DNA from: Marinifilum sp. D737
GTDB lineage: Bacteria > Bacteroidota > Bacteroidia > Bacteroidales > Marinifilaceae
Reading direction: 5' to 3'
NCBI RefSeq assembly: GCF_026672275.1
Contig: NZ_JANQCD010000002.1
Span: 1-64,000, forward strand
DNA length: 64,000 nt
The position numbers were made by a program, and so were the translations under genes. Below the pieces are notes generated by a model. It made no database searches, had not been told where the DNA came from, and saw only the letters and a program-made list of their open reading frames with translations. Shown in pieces: positions 1 through 8,750 of the stretch (the first letter of the stretch is position 1; the number at the start of each line of letters is the position of its first letter).

Positions 1-5
1 TTTTG

Positions 6-88
6 TGGGGAGAGCAGGATTCGAACCTACGAAGACGAAAGTCAGCGGAGTTACAGTCCGCCCCAGTTGGCCACTTTGGTATCTCCCC
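6..88 (-). tRNA. tRNA-Tyr (GTA)
   Basis: Read on the minus strand, the sequence folds as a tRNA with a GGGGAGA/TCTCCCC acceptor stem, a GTA anticodon in the loop ctGTAac, and a T arm with GGTTCGAATCC. The 83-base length and long variable arm fit the class II tRNA-Tyr. No CCA is encoded; the sequence after the discriminator A reads CAAAA, so CCA must be added by the nucleotidyltransferase. A consensus promoter lies about 50 bases upstream. Confidence 0.95.
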
Positions 89-139
89 AAAAGCAATCGC
101 TATGTAAAAGAACTGTTGTTTGTTTCTCGATTGCGGTTG

Positions 140-169
140 CAAATATAGGGGCTTTGGTAGAATATACAA
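140..169 (-). promoter_or_regulatory. Bacteroidota-type promoter of tRNA-Tyr
   Basis: On the minus strand a TTG (-33 element, 167-169) is followed after 19 bases by TATATTTG (140-147), a perfect match to the Bacteroidota -7 box TAnnTTTG. Transcription would start near 133, leaving a short leader before the tRNA. Confidence 0.7.
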
Positions 170-496
170 GGGCTACCAAGCTTTTTTTTGAAAAAATATT
201 CAGTTTTTTATGTAAGTGTTTGATTTCCTAGCGAATATTTTTGACATTTTTTTTTAATACTTTTTTCATGTCAATATTACACCACCTCAACTCTAGTTTA
301 TAGTCACAATATCAGCATATTATATTGAAATTTTTAAGTTTGGAATTATACTGGCAAGATTCTAAAGCATTGAATGCTAAGCATCGGAGCATTTAGAGTT
401 CTTTTAATGATTATATTCGATGATGTAATTGTGAATCGATATTAAAAAAATATTGAAGCTGATTTAATAATTTCATTTCTGAGATATGAATGTGAC
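170..496. other. AT-rich intergenic region
   Basis: Between the tRNA-Tyr promoter and the first protein gene I see only AT-rich sequence. There is no convincing ORF, consensus promoter or hairpin. A promoter for the kinase gene at 497 is expected here but I could not identify it. Confidence 0.6.
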
Positions 497-1363
497 ATGA
501 AGAAAATTCTATTCATTATAAATCCAATTGCAGGCAAAAAAGCAGGTAAAAATATCCATCAGGATATTATTCGATATTTGGATACCGATAATTTTAAACC
601 TCATTTTAAGTATTCGGAATATGCCGGACACATTACTGAGATTGCAAAACAAGCTTCGGTTGGAGAATACAAAGCTATTATTGCTGTTGGCGGTGATGGT
701 ACAGTAAATGAAATCGGAAGGTTTTTGGTGCATTCTAATATCCCAATGGGTATAATTCCGCTAGGATCCGGAAATGGACTCGCCAGGCACCTTAAAATTC
801 CCTTATCGGTAAAAAACGCGATAAAACTCATTAATAAAATGCATAGCCTGCAAATGGATGCTATTAGAATAAACGACATGTATTCCTTTTGTGTTGCAGG
901 CATAGGTTTCGATGCCGAAGTCAGCCGAATGTTTCAAAATATGAAAGCCAGAGGACTTTTCTCATATATCATAGCCTGCTTACGCTGTTTTAATCAAAGT
1001 AAAAACCAAAATTTCATTGTACAGACCAAAGAGAAAGATTATCAATTAAATGGGTTTATGATGTGTTTTGCTAATGCCAGTCAGTTTGGCAACAATGCCT
1101 ACATTGCCCCTGGTGCAGATGCTTCTGATGGAATTATAGACCTGGTATTGCTTAAAAAACCATCCTACCTACAAATTCCTTTGCTTGCCTTTAAAACTCT
1201 AACTGGTACTGTAGAAAATCACTCTTTGTATAGAAGAATAAAAGGAAAGGCATTTGAAATCACTCAAGAGAATAATTTCGCCCATTTAGATGGAGAACCA
1301 ATAAAGGTGGGAACAAAATTTACAGTAAGCATTGAAGAGAAATCTCTACATGTAATTTGTTGA
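497..1363 (+). CDS. Diacylglycerol/lipid kinase family protein (DagK/YegS-like)
   Basis: This 288-residue cytosolic protein belongs to the diacylglycerol kinase catalytic family, which phosphorylates diacylglycerol or a related lipid using ATP. The nucleotide-binding motif GGDGTVNE lies at residues 65-72, and the second family motif PLGSGNGLAR at 88-97. The C-terminal half matches the usual two-domain YegS/DgkB fold, and the length is normal. It is a single gene ending against a convergent TPR gene, with a shared terminator between them. The exact lipid substrate (diacylglycerol, sphingosine-like or other) cannot be told from sequence alone. Confidence 0.88.
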   Translation: MKKILFIINPIAGKKAGKNIHQDIIRYLDTDNFKPHFKYSEYAGHITEIAKQASVGEYKAIIAVGGDGTVNEIGRFLVHSNIPMGIIPLGSGNGLARHLKIPLSVKNAIKLINKMHSLQMDAIRINDMYSFCVAGIGFDAEVSRMFQNMKARGLFSYIIACLRCFNQSKNQNFIVQTKEKDYQLNGFMMCFANASQFGNNAYIAPGADASDGIIDLVLLKKPSYLQIPLLAFKTLTGTVENHSLYRRIKGKAFEITQENNFAHLDGEPIKVGTKFTVSIEEKSLHVIC

Positions 1364-1371
1364 AGCAAAAA

Positions 1372-1401
1372 AAAACGGAAACCAATTAAGATTTCCGTTT
1401 T
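1372..1401. terminator. Bidirectional intrinsic terminator
   Basis: A perfect 10-base stem (1372-1381 with 1392-1401) encloses a 10-base loop, with A-runs before it and T-runs after it. It sits between two convergent genes and can end transcription in both directions. Confidence 0.8.
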
Positions 1402-1421
1402 CAAATATCTTATAAAGATAA

Positions 1422-2120
1422 TTACTTCATCATTGCTTTCGCTCTTGTAATGTATTTTTCAATATCACGAGCTTCTGCTGATTTGGCAAAATCTTTCTCA
1501 ATTTTTTCGTAAGCAGTCAATGCTTTTTTGTAATCTCCCATCATTTCGTAAGCTAAACCAGCTTTTTGCAAGTAAATAGGAGTTGTAAAATCATTAGCGT
1601 TAATTGTGCTTGCATCCATATAGTTTGAAGCAGCTTTAGCATTTTCTCCTAATTCCATATAAGCATCACCTGCAGCAGCTTTAGCTAAAGAACTTAAAAG
1701 GAAATCATCCGAACTAAAAGATTTAAGTTTATCAATCGCATTTTGATACTCACCAATTCTTAAATATGAAATACCAGCATAGTACTTAGAAAGATTACCA
1801 GCTGCAGTTGAACCAAATTCGTCAACTATTTCCAAGAATCCAGGATAGTTTTCGTCACCATTTAAAGCCAATTTAAATGAATCTTGTTCGAAATATCTTT
1901 GAGCCTGGAACAATTGATTCTGAGCTTTTTCTTCCAGAGGAGTTTTGTAATACTTTTGATAAGCAAAAATTGCAACAGCAACCAAAATAACAGCAAAAGC
2001 AATGCTAGTCAATTTCTTTTGGTTCTTCTCTATATATTGTTCAGTTTTACTTAACGCCTCTTCTAGATTCTCGAAATTATCCGCAGTTTCCGGATTGTTT
2101 TTGTTCTTCGACATACTCAA
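1422..2120 (-). CDS. Tetratricopeptide-repeat inner-membrane protein
   Basis: This 232-residue protein has a charged N-terminal region (about 1-38), one membrane segment (about 39-56, rich in A, V and I), and a periplasmic part built of TPR-like helical pairs, for example around SKYYAGISYLRIGEYQNAID and LQKAGLAYEMMGDYKKAL. The layout resembles YfgM-type proteins, which bind envelope chaperones, but no specific partner is shown here. A TACATTTG box (2149-2156 on this strand) lies about 30 bases upstream, without a well-spaced -33 element. A second ATG two codons in (2114) is also possible. Confidence 0.8.
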   Translation of the reverse strand: MSMSKNKNNPETADNFENLEEALSKTEQYIEKNQKKLTSIAFAVILVAVAIFAYQKYYKTPLEEKAQNQLFQAQRYFEQDSFKLALNGDENYPGFLEIVDEFGSTAAGNLSKYYAGISYLRIGEYQNAIDKLKSFSSDDFLLSSLAKAAAGDAYMELGENAKAASNYMDASTINANDFTTPIYLQKAGLAYEMMGDYKKALTAYEKIEKDFAKSAEARDIEKYITRAKAMMK

Positions 2121-2239
2121 ATAATTAATAGGTTTATTTTTTCTAACGCAAATGTAATTTTTTTTACCAAATATTAAGCATGATTAATATAAAAAATGAG
2201 AATAAATTAGAACTTAATTATTGCAAAGCTTTCGCTGAT

Positions 2240-2266
2240 TTGAATTGATTTTATTTCGTAATTTTG
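2240..2266 (+). promoter_or_regulatory. Promoter of recF
   Basis: TTG at 2240-2242 and TAATTTTG at 2259-2266 match the Bacteroidota promoter, though the 16-base spacing is a little short. Transcription would start near 2273. This makes the ATG at 2291 the recF start, because the TTG codon at 2264 lies inside the -7 box. Confidence 0.6.
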
Positions 2267-2290
2267 CAGCGTTACCTTAAAGTTTTGCAC

Positions 2291-3400
2291 ATGCATCTTG
2301 AAAAACTATCTCTTATAAACTACAAGAACATACTTGAGTTGGAATTAAATTTTTCTCCAAAAATCAATTGTTTTATCGGCAATAATGGAATGGGAAAAAC
2401 CAATCTTCTCGATGCAGTTTACTATTTAAGCTTTTGTAAAAGCTTTTTTTCTTCTACCGATCAGCACAACATCAATCATGATGCTCAGTTCATGGTTTTA
2501 GAAGGAAATTATCATCGTAAGGACTTGGAAGAAGTAGTGTATTGCGGTGTAAAGCGTGGACAAAAGAAGAATTTCAAGCGAAACAAAAAGGAGTACAAAA
2601 AACTATCTGAACATATTGGCTTGCTTCCTATTGTTATGGTCTCTCCTGCCGATGGCAGATTAATTACTGATGGCAGCGAGGAACGCAGAAAGTACATGGA
2701 CAGTGTAATATCGCAATACGACAGAAAATACCTGGATGATCTGATTCGCTACAATCGAGTTATTCAACAACGGAATAAATTATTGAAAGATTTTGCTGCA
2801 GGAACCAAATACGACGAAGACACCTTAAGCATTTGGGATGAGCAGCTAATAAATTTAGGTGCCGAAATCTATAAGAAGAGAAAAGATTTTCTGCACAAAT
2901 TAATGCCAGTTTTCCAGGAATACTATTCTATTATTTCTCAGGGAAACGAAATTGTTAGCCTGGAGTACAAATCGCAATTGCACGAACATGGAATGCGTGA
3001 ATTATTGGACAATGCACGTTGGAAAGATCAGGTAATGCAATATACAACAGTAGGAATTCACAAGGATGATTTGGTCCTAAACTTAGGAAAGTTTCCAATT
3101 AAGAAAATGGGTTCTCAGGGACAAAAAAAGACTTATTTAATTGCGCTAAAGCTGGCTCAGTTTGAATTTATAAAACAAATTGCAGGCTTTACCCCTATCC
3201 TTTTGTTAGATGATATTTTCGATAAACTAGATTCAAATCGCGTTGAGCAAATTGTTCGTTTGGTTTCAGAAGAACGATTTGGTCAGATTTTTATTTCTGA
3301 TACCAATCGCGATCATTTGGATGAAATCCTATCAGGATCAGCTCTGGAGTATCAACTTTTTACCATTGCTAACGGTGCTATTGTAAATTCGGAATCATGA
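2291..3400 (+). CDS. recF: DNA replication/repair protein RecF
   Basis: This 369-residue SMC-like ATPase loads or positions RecA at single-stranded gaps together with RecO and RecR. The Walker A motif GNNGMGKT lies at residues 30-37. A Walker B stretch (ILLLDDIFDKLD) and the ABC signature-like GSQGQKK region lie in the C-terminal part. Length is typical. I start at the ATG at 2291, because it gives the usual N-terminus (MHLEKLSLINYKN) and lies downstream of the promoter's -7 box. The next gene overlaps it by four bases, so the two are translationally coupled. Confidence 0.93.
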   Translation: MHLEKLSLINYKNILELELNFSPKINCFIGNNGMGKTNLLDAVYYLSFCKSFFSSTDQHNINHDAQFMVLEGNYHRKDLEEVVYCGVKRGQKKNFKRNKKEYKKLSEHIGLLPIVMVSPADGRLITDGSEERRKYMDSVISQYDRKYLDDLIRYNRVIQQRNKLLKDFAAGTKYDEDTLSIWDEQLINLGAEIYKKRKDFLHKLMPVFQEYYSIISQGNEIVSLEYKSQLHEHGMRELLDNARWKDQVMQYTTVGIHKDDLVLNLGKFPIKKMGSQGQKKTYLIALKLAQFEFIKQIAGFTPILLLDDIFDKLDSNRVEQIVRLVSEERFGQIFISDTNRDHLDEILSGSALEYQLFTIANGAIVNSES

Positions 3401-3687
3401 GAAGAAGCAACACTCAAAAAATAGATGAATTGATCAAGGAAGTTCTAAAAGAATCGAAACTTGATGTGAAATTAAAGGAATATGAGTTGGTAAACTCATG
3501 GGAAAAAGTAATTGGTAAAACAGTAGCCAATGCAACTACCGACATCTACATTCGCAACAGAAGATTGTTTGTTGCGGTTCGCTCATCTGTAATTCGAAAT
3601 GAACTCATGATTATTCGTGATGGATTGACAAAAGCATTAAATCGAGAAGTTCAGGCGAATATTATCGATGAAATTGTGGTGAGATAA
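3397..3687 (+). CDS. DUF721 (DciA-like) protein
   Basis: This 96-residue protein has the DUF721 pattern: a helical N-terminus, then WEKVIGKTVANAT and a basic strand region (IRNRRLFVAVRSS). DUF721 includes DciA, the helicase operator that loads replicative helicase in bacteria lacking DnaC. Its start ATGA overlaps the recF stop, which keeps it in a DNA-replication operon and supports that role. A DciA function for this particular protein is inferred from family and context. Confidence 0.82.
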   Translation: MRRSNTQKIDELIKEVLKESKLDVKLKEYELVNSWEKVIGKTVANATTDIYIRNRRLFVAVRSSVIRNELMIIRDGLTKALNREVQANIIDEIVVR

Positions 3688-3693
3688 TTATTA

Positions 3694-3960
3694 ATGGAAA
3701 TAAAAAAATACACACTAATAATATTTCTATTGGTAGTATCCTCTACTTTTAACCTCTTCTTTAGAGATGTTAGTATTAACATTGCATTGGGTGCAATTTT
3801 ATTTCAATTTTTAGCTTCCTTAGTTCTAGGATATGTAATATCTATGATTATGGCCAAGTATAGAAATAATGATTGGGTAAAATATTGGAAAATAATGTAC
3901 CTGGTGATGATTTCAATAAATATATTCACTCATTTCATTAATTTTAAGCCACCAAGTTAA
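3694..3960 (+). CDS. Small membrane protein, unknown function
   Basis: This 88-residue protein is almost entirely hydrophobic, with about three membrane segments (roughly 7-23, 30-54 and 66-84). It starts seven bases after the DUF721 gene and is probably part of the recF operon. I recognise no family. Codon use and A/T content match its neighbours. Confidence 0.6.
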   Translation: MEIKKYTLIIFLLVVSSTFNLFFRDVSINIALGAILFQFLASLVLGYVISMIMAKYRNNDWVKYWKIMYLVMISINIFTHFINFKPPS

Positions 3961-4014
3961 ATTGAAACCATTAGCAAAAGGCCAAAAGCCAATTGCTAAC
4001 AGCTAATATCTTAT

Positions 4015-4434
4015 TTAAATCACTTCAGTTGCAGAGAAATAAAATGCTCCTTCGATACAAGCATTCTCATCGCTATCTGAACCGTGTACAGCATTTTTCG
4101 ACATCGACTCTGCAAATTCTTTACGAATTGTACCCTCTTCTGCTTCGGCAGGATTTGTAGCACCAATCAGCTTTCTAAACGCTGCTACAGCATCTTCCTT
4201 TTCCAAAATTGCAGCTACAATCGGACCAGAGCTCATAAAATCGGTCAATTCATCGTAAAACGGACGGTCCTTATGAACTTCGTAAAACTTCTTAGCTTGT
4301 TCTTTTGTTATTTGAGTGTATTTCATGGCTGCAATTCTAAATCCAGCTTCGTTAATTTTTGCAAGAATTGCTCCAATATGACCTGCTGATACTGCATCAG
4401 GCTTAATCATTGTAAAAGTTCTATCGCTTCTCAT
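4015..4434 (-). CDS. ndk: Nucleoside-diphosphate kinase
   Basis: This 139-residue enzyme transfers the gamma phosphate from ATP to other nucleoside diphosphates through a phosphohistidine. The catalytic histidine is H117 in the signature NAVHGSDS (114-121), and the N-terminal FTMIKPDAV (7-15) is also diagnostic. Length is normal. It is transcribed alone, convergent with the recF group, from a consensus promoter at 4472-4501. Confidence 0.96.
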   Translation of the reverse strand: MRSDRTFTMIKPDAVSAGHIGAILAKINEAGFRIAAMKYTQITKEQAKKFYEVHKDRPFYDELTDFMSSGPIVAAILEKEDAVAAFRKLIGATNPAEAEEGTIRKEFAESMSKNAVHGSDSDENACIEGAFYFSATEVI

Positions 4435-4471
4435 TCTTTAATTTGTGTGTATAAAATTTAATGTTCGTACA

Positions 4472-4501
4472 CAAAAATAACATTTCCAATTAGGCATGCA
4501 A
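4472..4501 (-). promoter_or_regulatory. Promoter of ndk
   Basis: On the minus strand TTG (4499-4501) and TATTTTTG (4472-4479) are separated by 19 bases, matching the Bacteroidota consensus. The start codon is about 38 bases downstream of the -7 box. Confidence 0.65.
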
Positions 4502-4655
4502 TAGAATCCCAGTAAATTATTTGGAATAATTCTAATTAGCTTTTTTTTGTTTTTAAAATGACTTTACATTGTTATCTCAGCTGATATGATGAATATCTGC
4601 ATCGCAATCTTTATCTTTACCCACTAATTTTTGAATCATCTTTACTCTTAAGAGA

Positions 4656-5690
4656 ATGAATAATATAAAGAATAGAATTGATAGTGATTTGATTAAGAAA
4701 GCAGAGATCCTGTTAGAGGAATCAAAACAAATTGCGATAATCCCCCACTCTGGCCCTGATGGCGATGCCATAGGTTCATCCTTGGCATTATACCAGTATT
4801 TAAAGAAAAAAGGCAAAGCTCCTAAAATTATCAGTCCGAGTGCGTATCCTGTATTTTTGAATTGGTTGCCTCAAAATTCGGAGGTGATGATTTATACCAG
4901 TGGCAAAAAAGCTGCTGAGGATTATTTAAAATCATCCGATTTGGTATTTATTGTCGATCACAATTCATTTAAAAGATCGGGAGATTTAGAGAAAGTTCTG
5001 CAAAACTTGCCAGCAAAAAAGATCATGATTGATCACCATCCGGAACCTGAGCAAATTGTTGATTTGATGTTTTCGGATACAGCAATGTGTGCCACTTGCG
5101 AGTTAATGTATGAATTTATCGAAGCTCTTGGCGATGAAAACCTAATCGATACTCACATAGCAGAATGCTTATACACAGGAATCGTTACGGATACAGGAGG
5201 CCTAAGTTATAATTCCTCTAACCCAAGAACCTACCAAATTGTTGGAGATTTGTTGGCAAGAGGAATAGATAAGAGTAAAATCCATTCAAATGTTTACGAT
5301 AATTTCTCTACCGATAGAATGAAATTATTAGGTCATTGTTTGGATCAAGGACTTGAGGTTTTAAGCGAATACCAAACTGCAATTATCACTTTAACCAAAG
5401 AGGATTTATTGAAATTCAATTACAAAGATGGCGATACCGAAGGCTTTGTAAACTACCCTTTATCAATTCAAGGCATGTTGGTTTCGGTTATTTTTATCGA
5501 AAAGGAAGACATGGTGAAGATTTCATTCCGATCGAAAGGCAATGTACCTATAAATGCTGTGGCTTCAGCTCATTTTAATGGTGGAGGTCACATGAATGCT
5601 GCAGGAGGAAGAACCACAGATAATCTTAAGGCTGCCATTGACAAATTTAAAGCTGTATTACCTACTTTTTATAAGAGTATAAACGTCTAA
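4656..5690 (+). CDS. nrnA: DHH-family phosphoesterase, NrnA-like oligoribonuclease/pAp phosphatase
   Basis: This 344-residue cytosolic enzyme carries the DHH/DHHA1 architecture of NrnA, which degrades nanoRNA and dephosphorylates pAp. Visible motifs are SGPDGDAIGSSL near residue 30, the DHH motif in IDHHPEP near 127, and the C-terminal glycine-rich substrate loop GGGHMNAAGG near 310. The length fits NrnA. It reads alone towards a probable structured RNA and terminator at 5733-5893. Confidence 0.88.
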   Translation: MNNIKNRIDSDLIKKAEILLEESKQIAIIPHSGPDGDAIGSSLALYQYLKKKGKAPKIISPSAYPVFLNWLPQNSEVMIYTSGKKAAEDYLKSSDLVFIVDHNSFKRSGDLEKVLQNLPAKKIMIDHHPEPEQIVDLMFSDTAMCATCELMYEFIEALGDENLIDTHIAECLYTGIVTDTGGLSYNSSNPRTYQIVGDLLARGIDKSKIHSNVYDNFSTDRMKLLGHCLDQGLEVLSEYQTAIITLTKEDLLKFNYKDGDTEGFVNYPLSIQGMLVSVIFIEKEDMVKISFRSKGNVPINAVASAHFNGGGHMNAAGGRTTDNLKAAIDKFKAVLPTFYKSINV

Positions 5691-5732
5691 TTTAGACAAC
5701 AAAAAAGACTTGATGGTATGATATTTGCATTA

Positions 5733-5893
5733 TTTCAGGCGACCAAAGTCTTGTCTTAAATAGTGGTTTTGTAAATTTTTAGAGATATTAAGACGAAGTC
5801 AAGAAATGATCCCGGTTTTAGGCGGTCGGGATTATGCCTAAATTTTTAACTATGATGTTCGCAGCGCAGGTTTTACAATCTGCGCTGTTTTTA
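5733..5893 (+). ncRNA. Candidate structured RNA with pseudoknot or alternative hairpins
   Basis: The 200 bases after nrnA contain no good ORF but several paired elements. One is a helix of 5751-5758 with 5789-5796. Another is a stem atcccg/cgggat (5809-5814 with 5827-5832). The loop of that stem (5817-5823, tttaggc) pairs perfectly with gcctaaa at 5836-5842. The last two stems can form an H-type pseudoknot with loops of 2, 3 and 3 bases, or act as mutually exclusive hairpins, the second followed by five T. An intrinsic terminator closes the unit. An imperfect -7 box (GATATTTG, 5720-5727) could start it. It could instead be the nrnA 3' UTR. I could not match it to a known RNA family. Confidence 0.4.
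5862..5892 (+). terminator. Intrinsic terminator
   Basis: Perfect 8-base stem cagcgcag/ctgcgctg (5862-5869 with 5880-5887) with a 10-base loop, followed by five T. It ends the nrnA or putative RNA transcript. Confidence 0.8.
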
Positions 5894-5899
5894 CAGATA

Positions 5900-6607
5900 T
5901 TATTTTTCTCTGTGCATTAGGAAAATAGCTGGTTTCTTATGCAAATCGATATCCATTCCTTTCCATGCTTTTACCGGAAGAGTTTTAATAAACTCACTCT
6001 CCATGGTAATATCAACTGCAATACACAGTTTTGTGCCACCACTACAGTTTGCAATTAAATCTTCAACCAATTTATTGTTACGATATGGTGCCTCGATAAA
6101 AATTTGCGTTTGATTTTCGCTTAAAGATCTTGAATCTAACTGCTTTATTTTCTTGGCTCGTTCATTGGATTTTATTGGCAAATATCCGTTAAAGGCAAAA
6201 TTTTGACCATTAAATCCTGATGCCATCAGCGACATTAAAATTGAAGATGGACCAACCAATGGTACTACTTGAATATTCTTTTCGTGAGCCAATTTTACAA
6301 CGTCTGCTCCCGGATCGGCAACACCTGGACAACCTGCTTCCGAAATAATTCCGATATCAAAATCTTTAATCGCATTCAGATATCCTGAAATTTCGTTAGG
6401 CGAACTGTGTTTATTTAATTCGTAAAAGCGAAGTTCATCAATATCAATAGCTGAATTTACCTTTTTAAGATATCTGCGTGCTGTTCTTATATTTTCCACA
6501 ATAAAATGCTTAATCGTAGGAATCAGTTCTTGAATATCCTGAGGAATTACCTGATTAATGGATGTGTCTCCCAAAGTTGTTGGGATAAGGTATAACTTGC
6601 CTTTCAT
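5900..6607 (-). CDS. RsmI-like SAM-dependent methyltransferase
   Basis: This 235-residue protein belongs to the tetrapyrrole-methylase fold family. It carries the RsmI signatures SEAGCPGVADPG (about 90-101), VVPLVGPSSILMSLMASGFNG and FIEAPYRNN. RsmI methylates the ribose of C1402 in 16S rRNA. It is shorter at the C-terminus than classical RsmI (about 280 residues), so it may be the second, compact RsmI paralogue found in many Bacteroidota, whose target is not established. It is transcribed alone, convergent with nrnA. Confidence 0.8.
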   Translation of the reverse strand: MKGKLYLIPTTLGDTSINQVIPQDIQELIPTIKHFIVENIRTARRYLKKVNSAIDIDELRFYELNKHSSPNEISGYLNAIKDFDIGIISEAGCPGVADPGADVVKLAHEKNIQVVPLVGPSSILMSLMASGFNGQNFAFNGYLPIKSNERAKKIKQLDSRSLSENQTQIFIEAPYRNNKLVEDLIANCSGGTKLCIAVDITMESEFIKTLPVKAWKGMDIDLHKKPAIFLMHREK

Positions 6608-6759
6608 GATGATTTAATTTTCGGCAAATGTACAAAATAATTGAATGTATGAGTAAAGAGGTGAAAAAGTGAGTACATGTCATCAACGTGAAACCTTTGG
6701 CTGTCTCTCCTTTTGATCTTAACAAAAAATCAACTCTATTTGAATTACTGTGGGCAAGT

Positions 6760-6840
6760 AGCTTGACCTTCCAATACCCCAAAAGACCGCTCGAATTGAG
6801 CAGTTTATTTTAGATCACCTCACGATGCCTTTTATCTCTA
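6760..6840 (-). repeat. Dispersed repeat, copy 1
   Basis: On the minus strand this segment matches 29351-29434 over about 80 bases, including the identical blocks CGTGAGG, CTAAAA, CTGCT, ATTCGAGCGG, CTTT and ATTGGAAGGTCA. The two copies are diverged and in opposite orientation. The rest of the 6608-7022 gap holds no credible gene; a 75-codon ORF through the repeat looks spurious. Confidence 0.7.
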
Positions 6841-7022
6841 ACATTTTCACTTTAAATACTGCAAGTATTCCAAGTATTTTAGGCACTTATGGTATTTACC
6901 CACTATAAATCATACAGAGCCATTTTTCATCACCACTTTCTATCTGGAATAATTCTAAATAATTTTGAAACCATTCAAAAAAGTTTCATCTTTACATCTA
7001 AATCATCGTTTATCATTACAAA

Positions 7023-7955
7023 ATGAAAGAACTTGCTACAAAAATCATATTAAATAGAAACTTCATCTTGGTATTGGCAGTCATTTTAGGCTTAGCCATT
7101 GGCCAGCATGCATCCCTGTTTAAAAATTACACTTTTTACGTATTGGCCGTGGTTATGACCTTCTCTACAACAGGAATTTCAACCAAAGCCATGTTTCCAT
7201 TAAAAAAAATGATCAAACCAATGATTATTGGTTCCCTTCTAAATTATGTGGTTTTTGGAGCAGTAGTTATTTCTCTTTCTTATTTCCTAATGCCTACCCC
7301 CGAATTGTTTTTAGGATTTGTAGTGATAGCCTCTACACCTCCTGGCGTTGCTGTTATTCCATTTTCTCATATTCTGGATGGTGATTTGAAATATGCCATT
7401 GTAGGAACTTTAGGTGCATTTATATCTTCATTATTTTTTGCACCGCTAATCGTAGGCCTATTCTCAAATGTTGACGGGGGCATAAACCCTGCAGATTTAT
7501 TCATTGCAATGGTTCAGCTGGTAATAATTCCCTTATTGATTTCCAGACTTCTACTGTGGAAGCCTATAAAACCAACTGTAGAAAAAGTAAGAGGTAGAAT
7601 TGTTGATTGGGGCTTTGCACTCATAATTTTTACCGCTGTAGGTTTAAACCGACAGGTATTTTTTTCTAATTTTGAAATACTCTTACTGGTTTCTTTGGTT
7701 TTATTTCTGGGGATATTTGGTTTAGGATGGACTTTTGAGAAAATAAGCAAAAAAATTGGAGTTGCTGCTCCTGTTGCAATGACTCAAAACTTATTGGTAA
7801 CGGTAAAAAGCTCTGGTTTTGCTGTGGTTACAGCATTAACTTTATTTGGCGAAAAAGCTGCAATTCCATCTGCTGTTTTGGCAGTATTTGTATTGGCCTA
7901 TTTACTATTTCTATCCATCCGAAAAGAACTCAGAGATTCAAAAAAATCAAATTAG
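7023..7955 (+). CDS. SBF-like (bile acid:sodium symporter family) transporter
   Basis: This 310-residue membrane protein has nine or ten predicted segments spread over its length. It matches the SBF/BASS superfamily, with the central STPPGVAVIPFSHIL stretch (about residue 104) in the position of a conserved crossover helix, and a second half-repeat ending in the conserved VTVKSSGFAV region. Members move organic acids or other anions with sodium. The substrate here is unknown. The MBL hydrolase gene follows after 30 bases and may share its transcript. Confidence 0.72.
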   Translation: MKELATKIILNRNFILVLAVILGLAIGQHASLFKNYTFYVLAVVMTFSTTGISTKAMFPLKKMIKPMIIGSLLNYVVFGAVVISLSYFLMPTPELFLGFVVIASTPPGVAVIPFSHILDGDLKYAIVGTLGAFISSLFFAPLIVGLFSNVDGGINPADLFIAMVQLVIIPLLISRLLLWKPIKPTVEKVRGRIVDWGFALIIFTAVGLNRQVFFSNFEILLLVSLVLFLGIFGLGWTFEKISKKIGVAAPVAMTQNLLVTVKSSGFAVVTALTLFGEKAAIPSAVLAVFVLAYLLFLSIRKELRDSKKSN

Positions 7956-7985
7956 GCAAGAGTTGAATTCTGATTAGAACAAAAC

Positions 7986-8750
7986 ATGGTAAAACTAACT
8001 TTTCTTGGAACTGGAACTTCTCAAGGCGTGCCAATTATTGCATGCAAATGCCCTGTTTGCTTATCTGAAAATAAAAAGGACAAGCGATTACGAACTTCTG
8101 TATTAATTCATGTTGACAATCAAAACATTGTGATTGACAGTGGTCCTGATTTCAGGTACCAGATGCTGCGCGCTGGTGTAGAAAATATTTCCGCCATACT
8201 ATTTACCCACGAGCATAAGGATCATACTGCAGGTTTGGATGATATTAGAGCATTCAACTGGGTAAACAAAACTGCAGTAAATATTTATGCAGAGAGACGA
8301 GTTCAAGAATCTCTAAAAAAAGAATTTGCCTATGTTTTTGCAGAATTTAAGTATCCGGGCATTCCTCAAATGAATTTGATCGAGGTAACCAAGCAGGCAT
8401 TCAGAATAAATGGAACAACGATTCAACCCATAAGAGCCATGCACTTAAAACTTCCGGTTTATGGATATCGAATAGGAGATTTGGCTTACATCACTGATGC
8501 AAATTATATCCCGCCAGAAGAAATGGAGAAGCTAAAAGGCATAAAAGTATTGGTAGTTAATGCTCTTAGAAAAGAAAAGCACATTTCACATTACAATTTG
8601 TCAGAAGCTCTTGATCTGGTAAATGAATTAAAACCAGAAAAGGCCTACTTTACTCACATCAGTCACCAAATGGGATTCTATGATGATGTTCAAGCCGAAC
8701 TTCCTGCAAATGTTTATTTGGCTTACGATGAACTTACGATTGAAGTCTGA
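7986..8750 (+). CDS. MBL-fold metallohydrolase, PhnP-like
   Basis: This 254-residue protein opens with LTFLGTGTSQGVPIIAC, then KCPVC, a likely structural-zinc cysteine pair as in PhnP. It carries the metal-binding HEHKDH motif (about residue 77), DANY and a late HISHQMGF histidine. PhnP is a cyclic phosphodiesterase. Bacteroidota carry one such gene widely, but without a phn operon, so the true substrate here is open. It lies 30 bases behind the SBF transporter gene. Confidence 0.82.
   Translation: MVKLTFLGTGTSQGVPIIACKCPVCLSENKKDKRLRTSVLIHVDNQNIVIDSGPDFRYQMLRAGVENISAILFTHEHKDHTAGLDDIRAFNWVNKTAVNIYAERRVQESLKKEFAYVFAEFKYPGIPQMNLIEVTKQAFRINGTTIQPIRAMHLKLPVYGYRIGDLAYITDANYIPPEEMEKLKGIKVLVVNALRKEKHISHYNLSEALDLVNELKPEKAYFTHISHQMGFYDDVQAELPANVYLAYDELTIEV

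Noticed and set aside
3964-4008. Short gctaa/agctaat repeats, similar to 30745-30790
   Set aside because: Simple, diverged words common in intergenic DNA; alignment is too weak to claim a repeat family.
5836-5922. 28-codon hydrophobic plus-strand ORF in the structured RNA region
   Set aside because: It runs through the pseudoknot arm and the terminator; the hydrophobicity follows from T-rich sequence.
6555-6782. 75-codon minus-strand ORF upstream of the RsmI-like gene
   Set aside because: It overlaps the RsmI-like start and runs through the dispersed repeat. Its sequence has no protein-like pattern.
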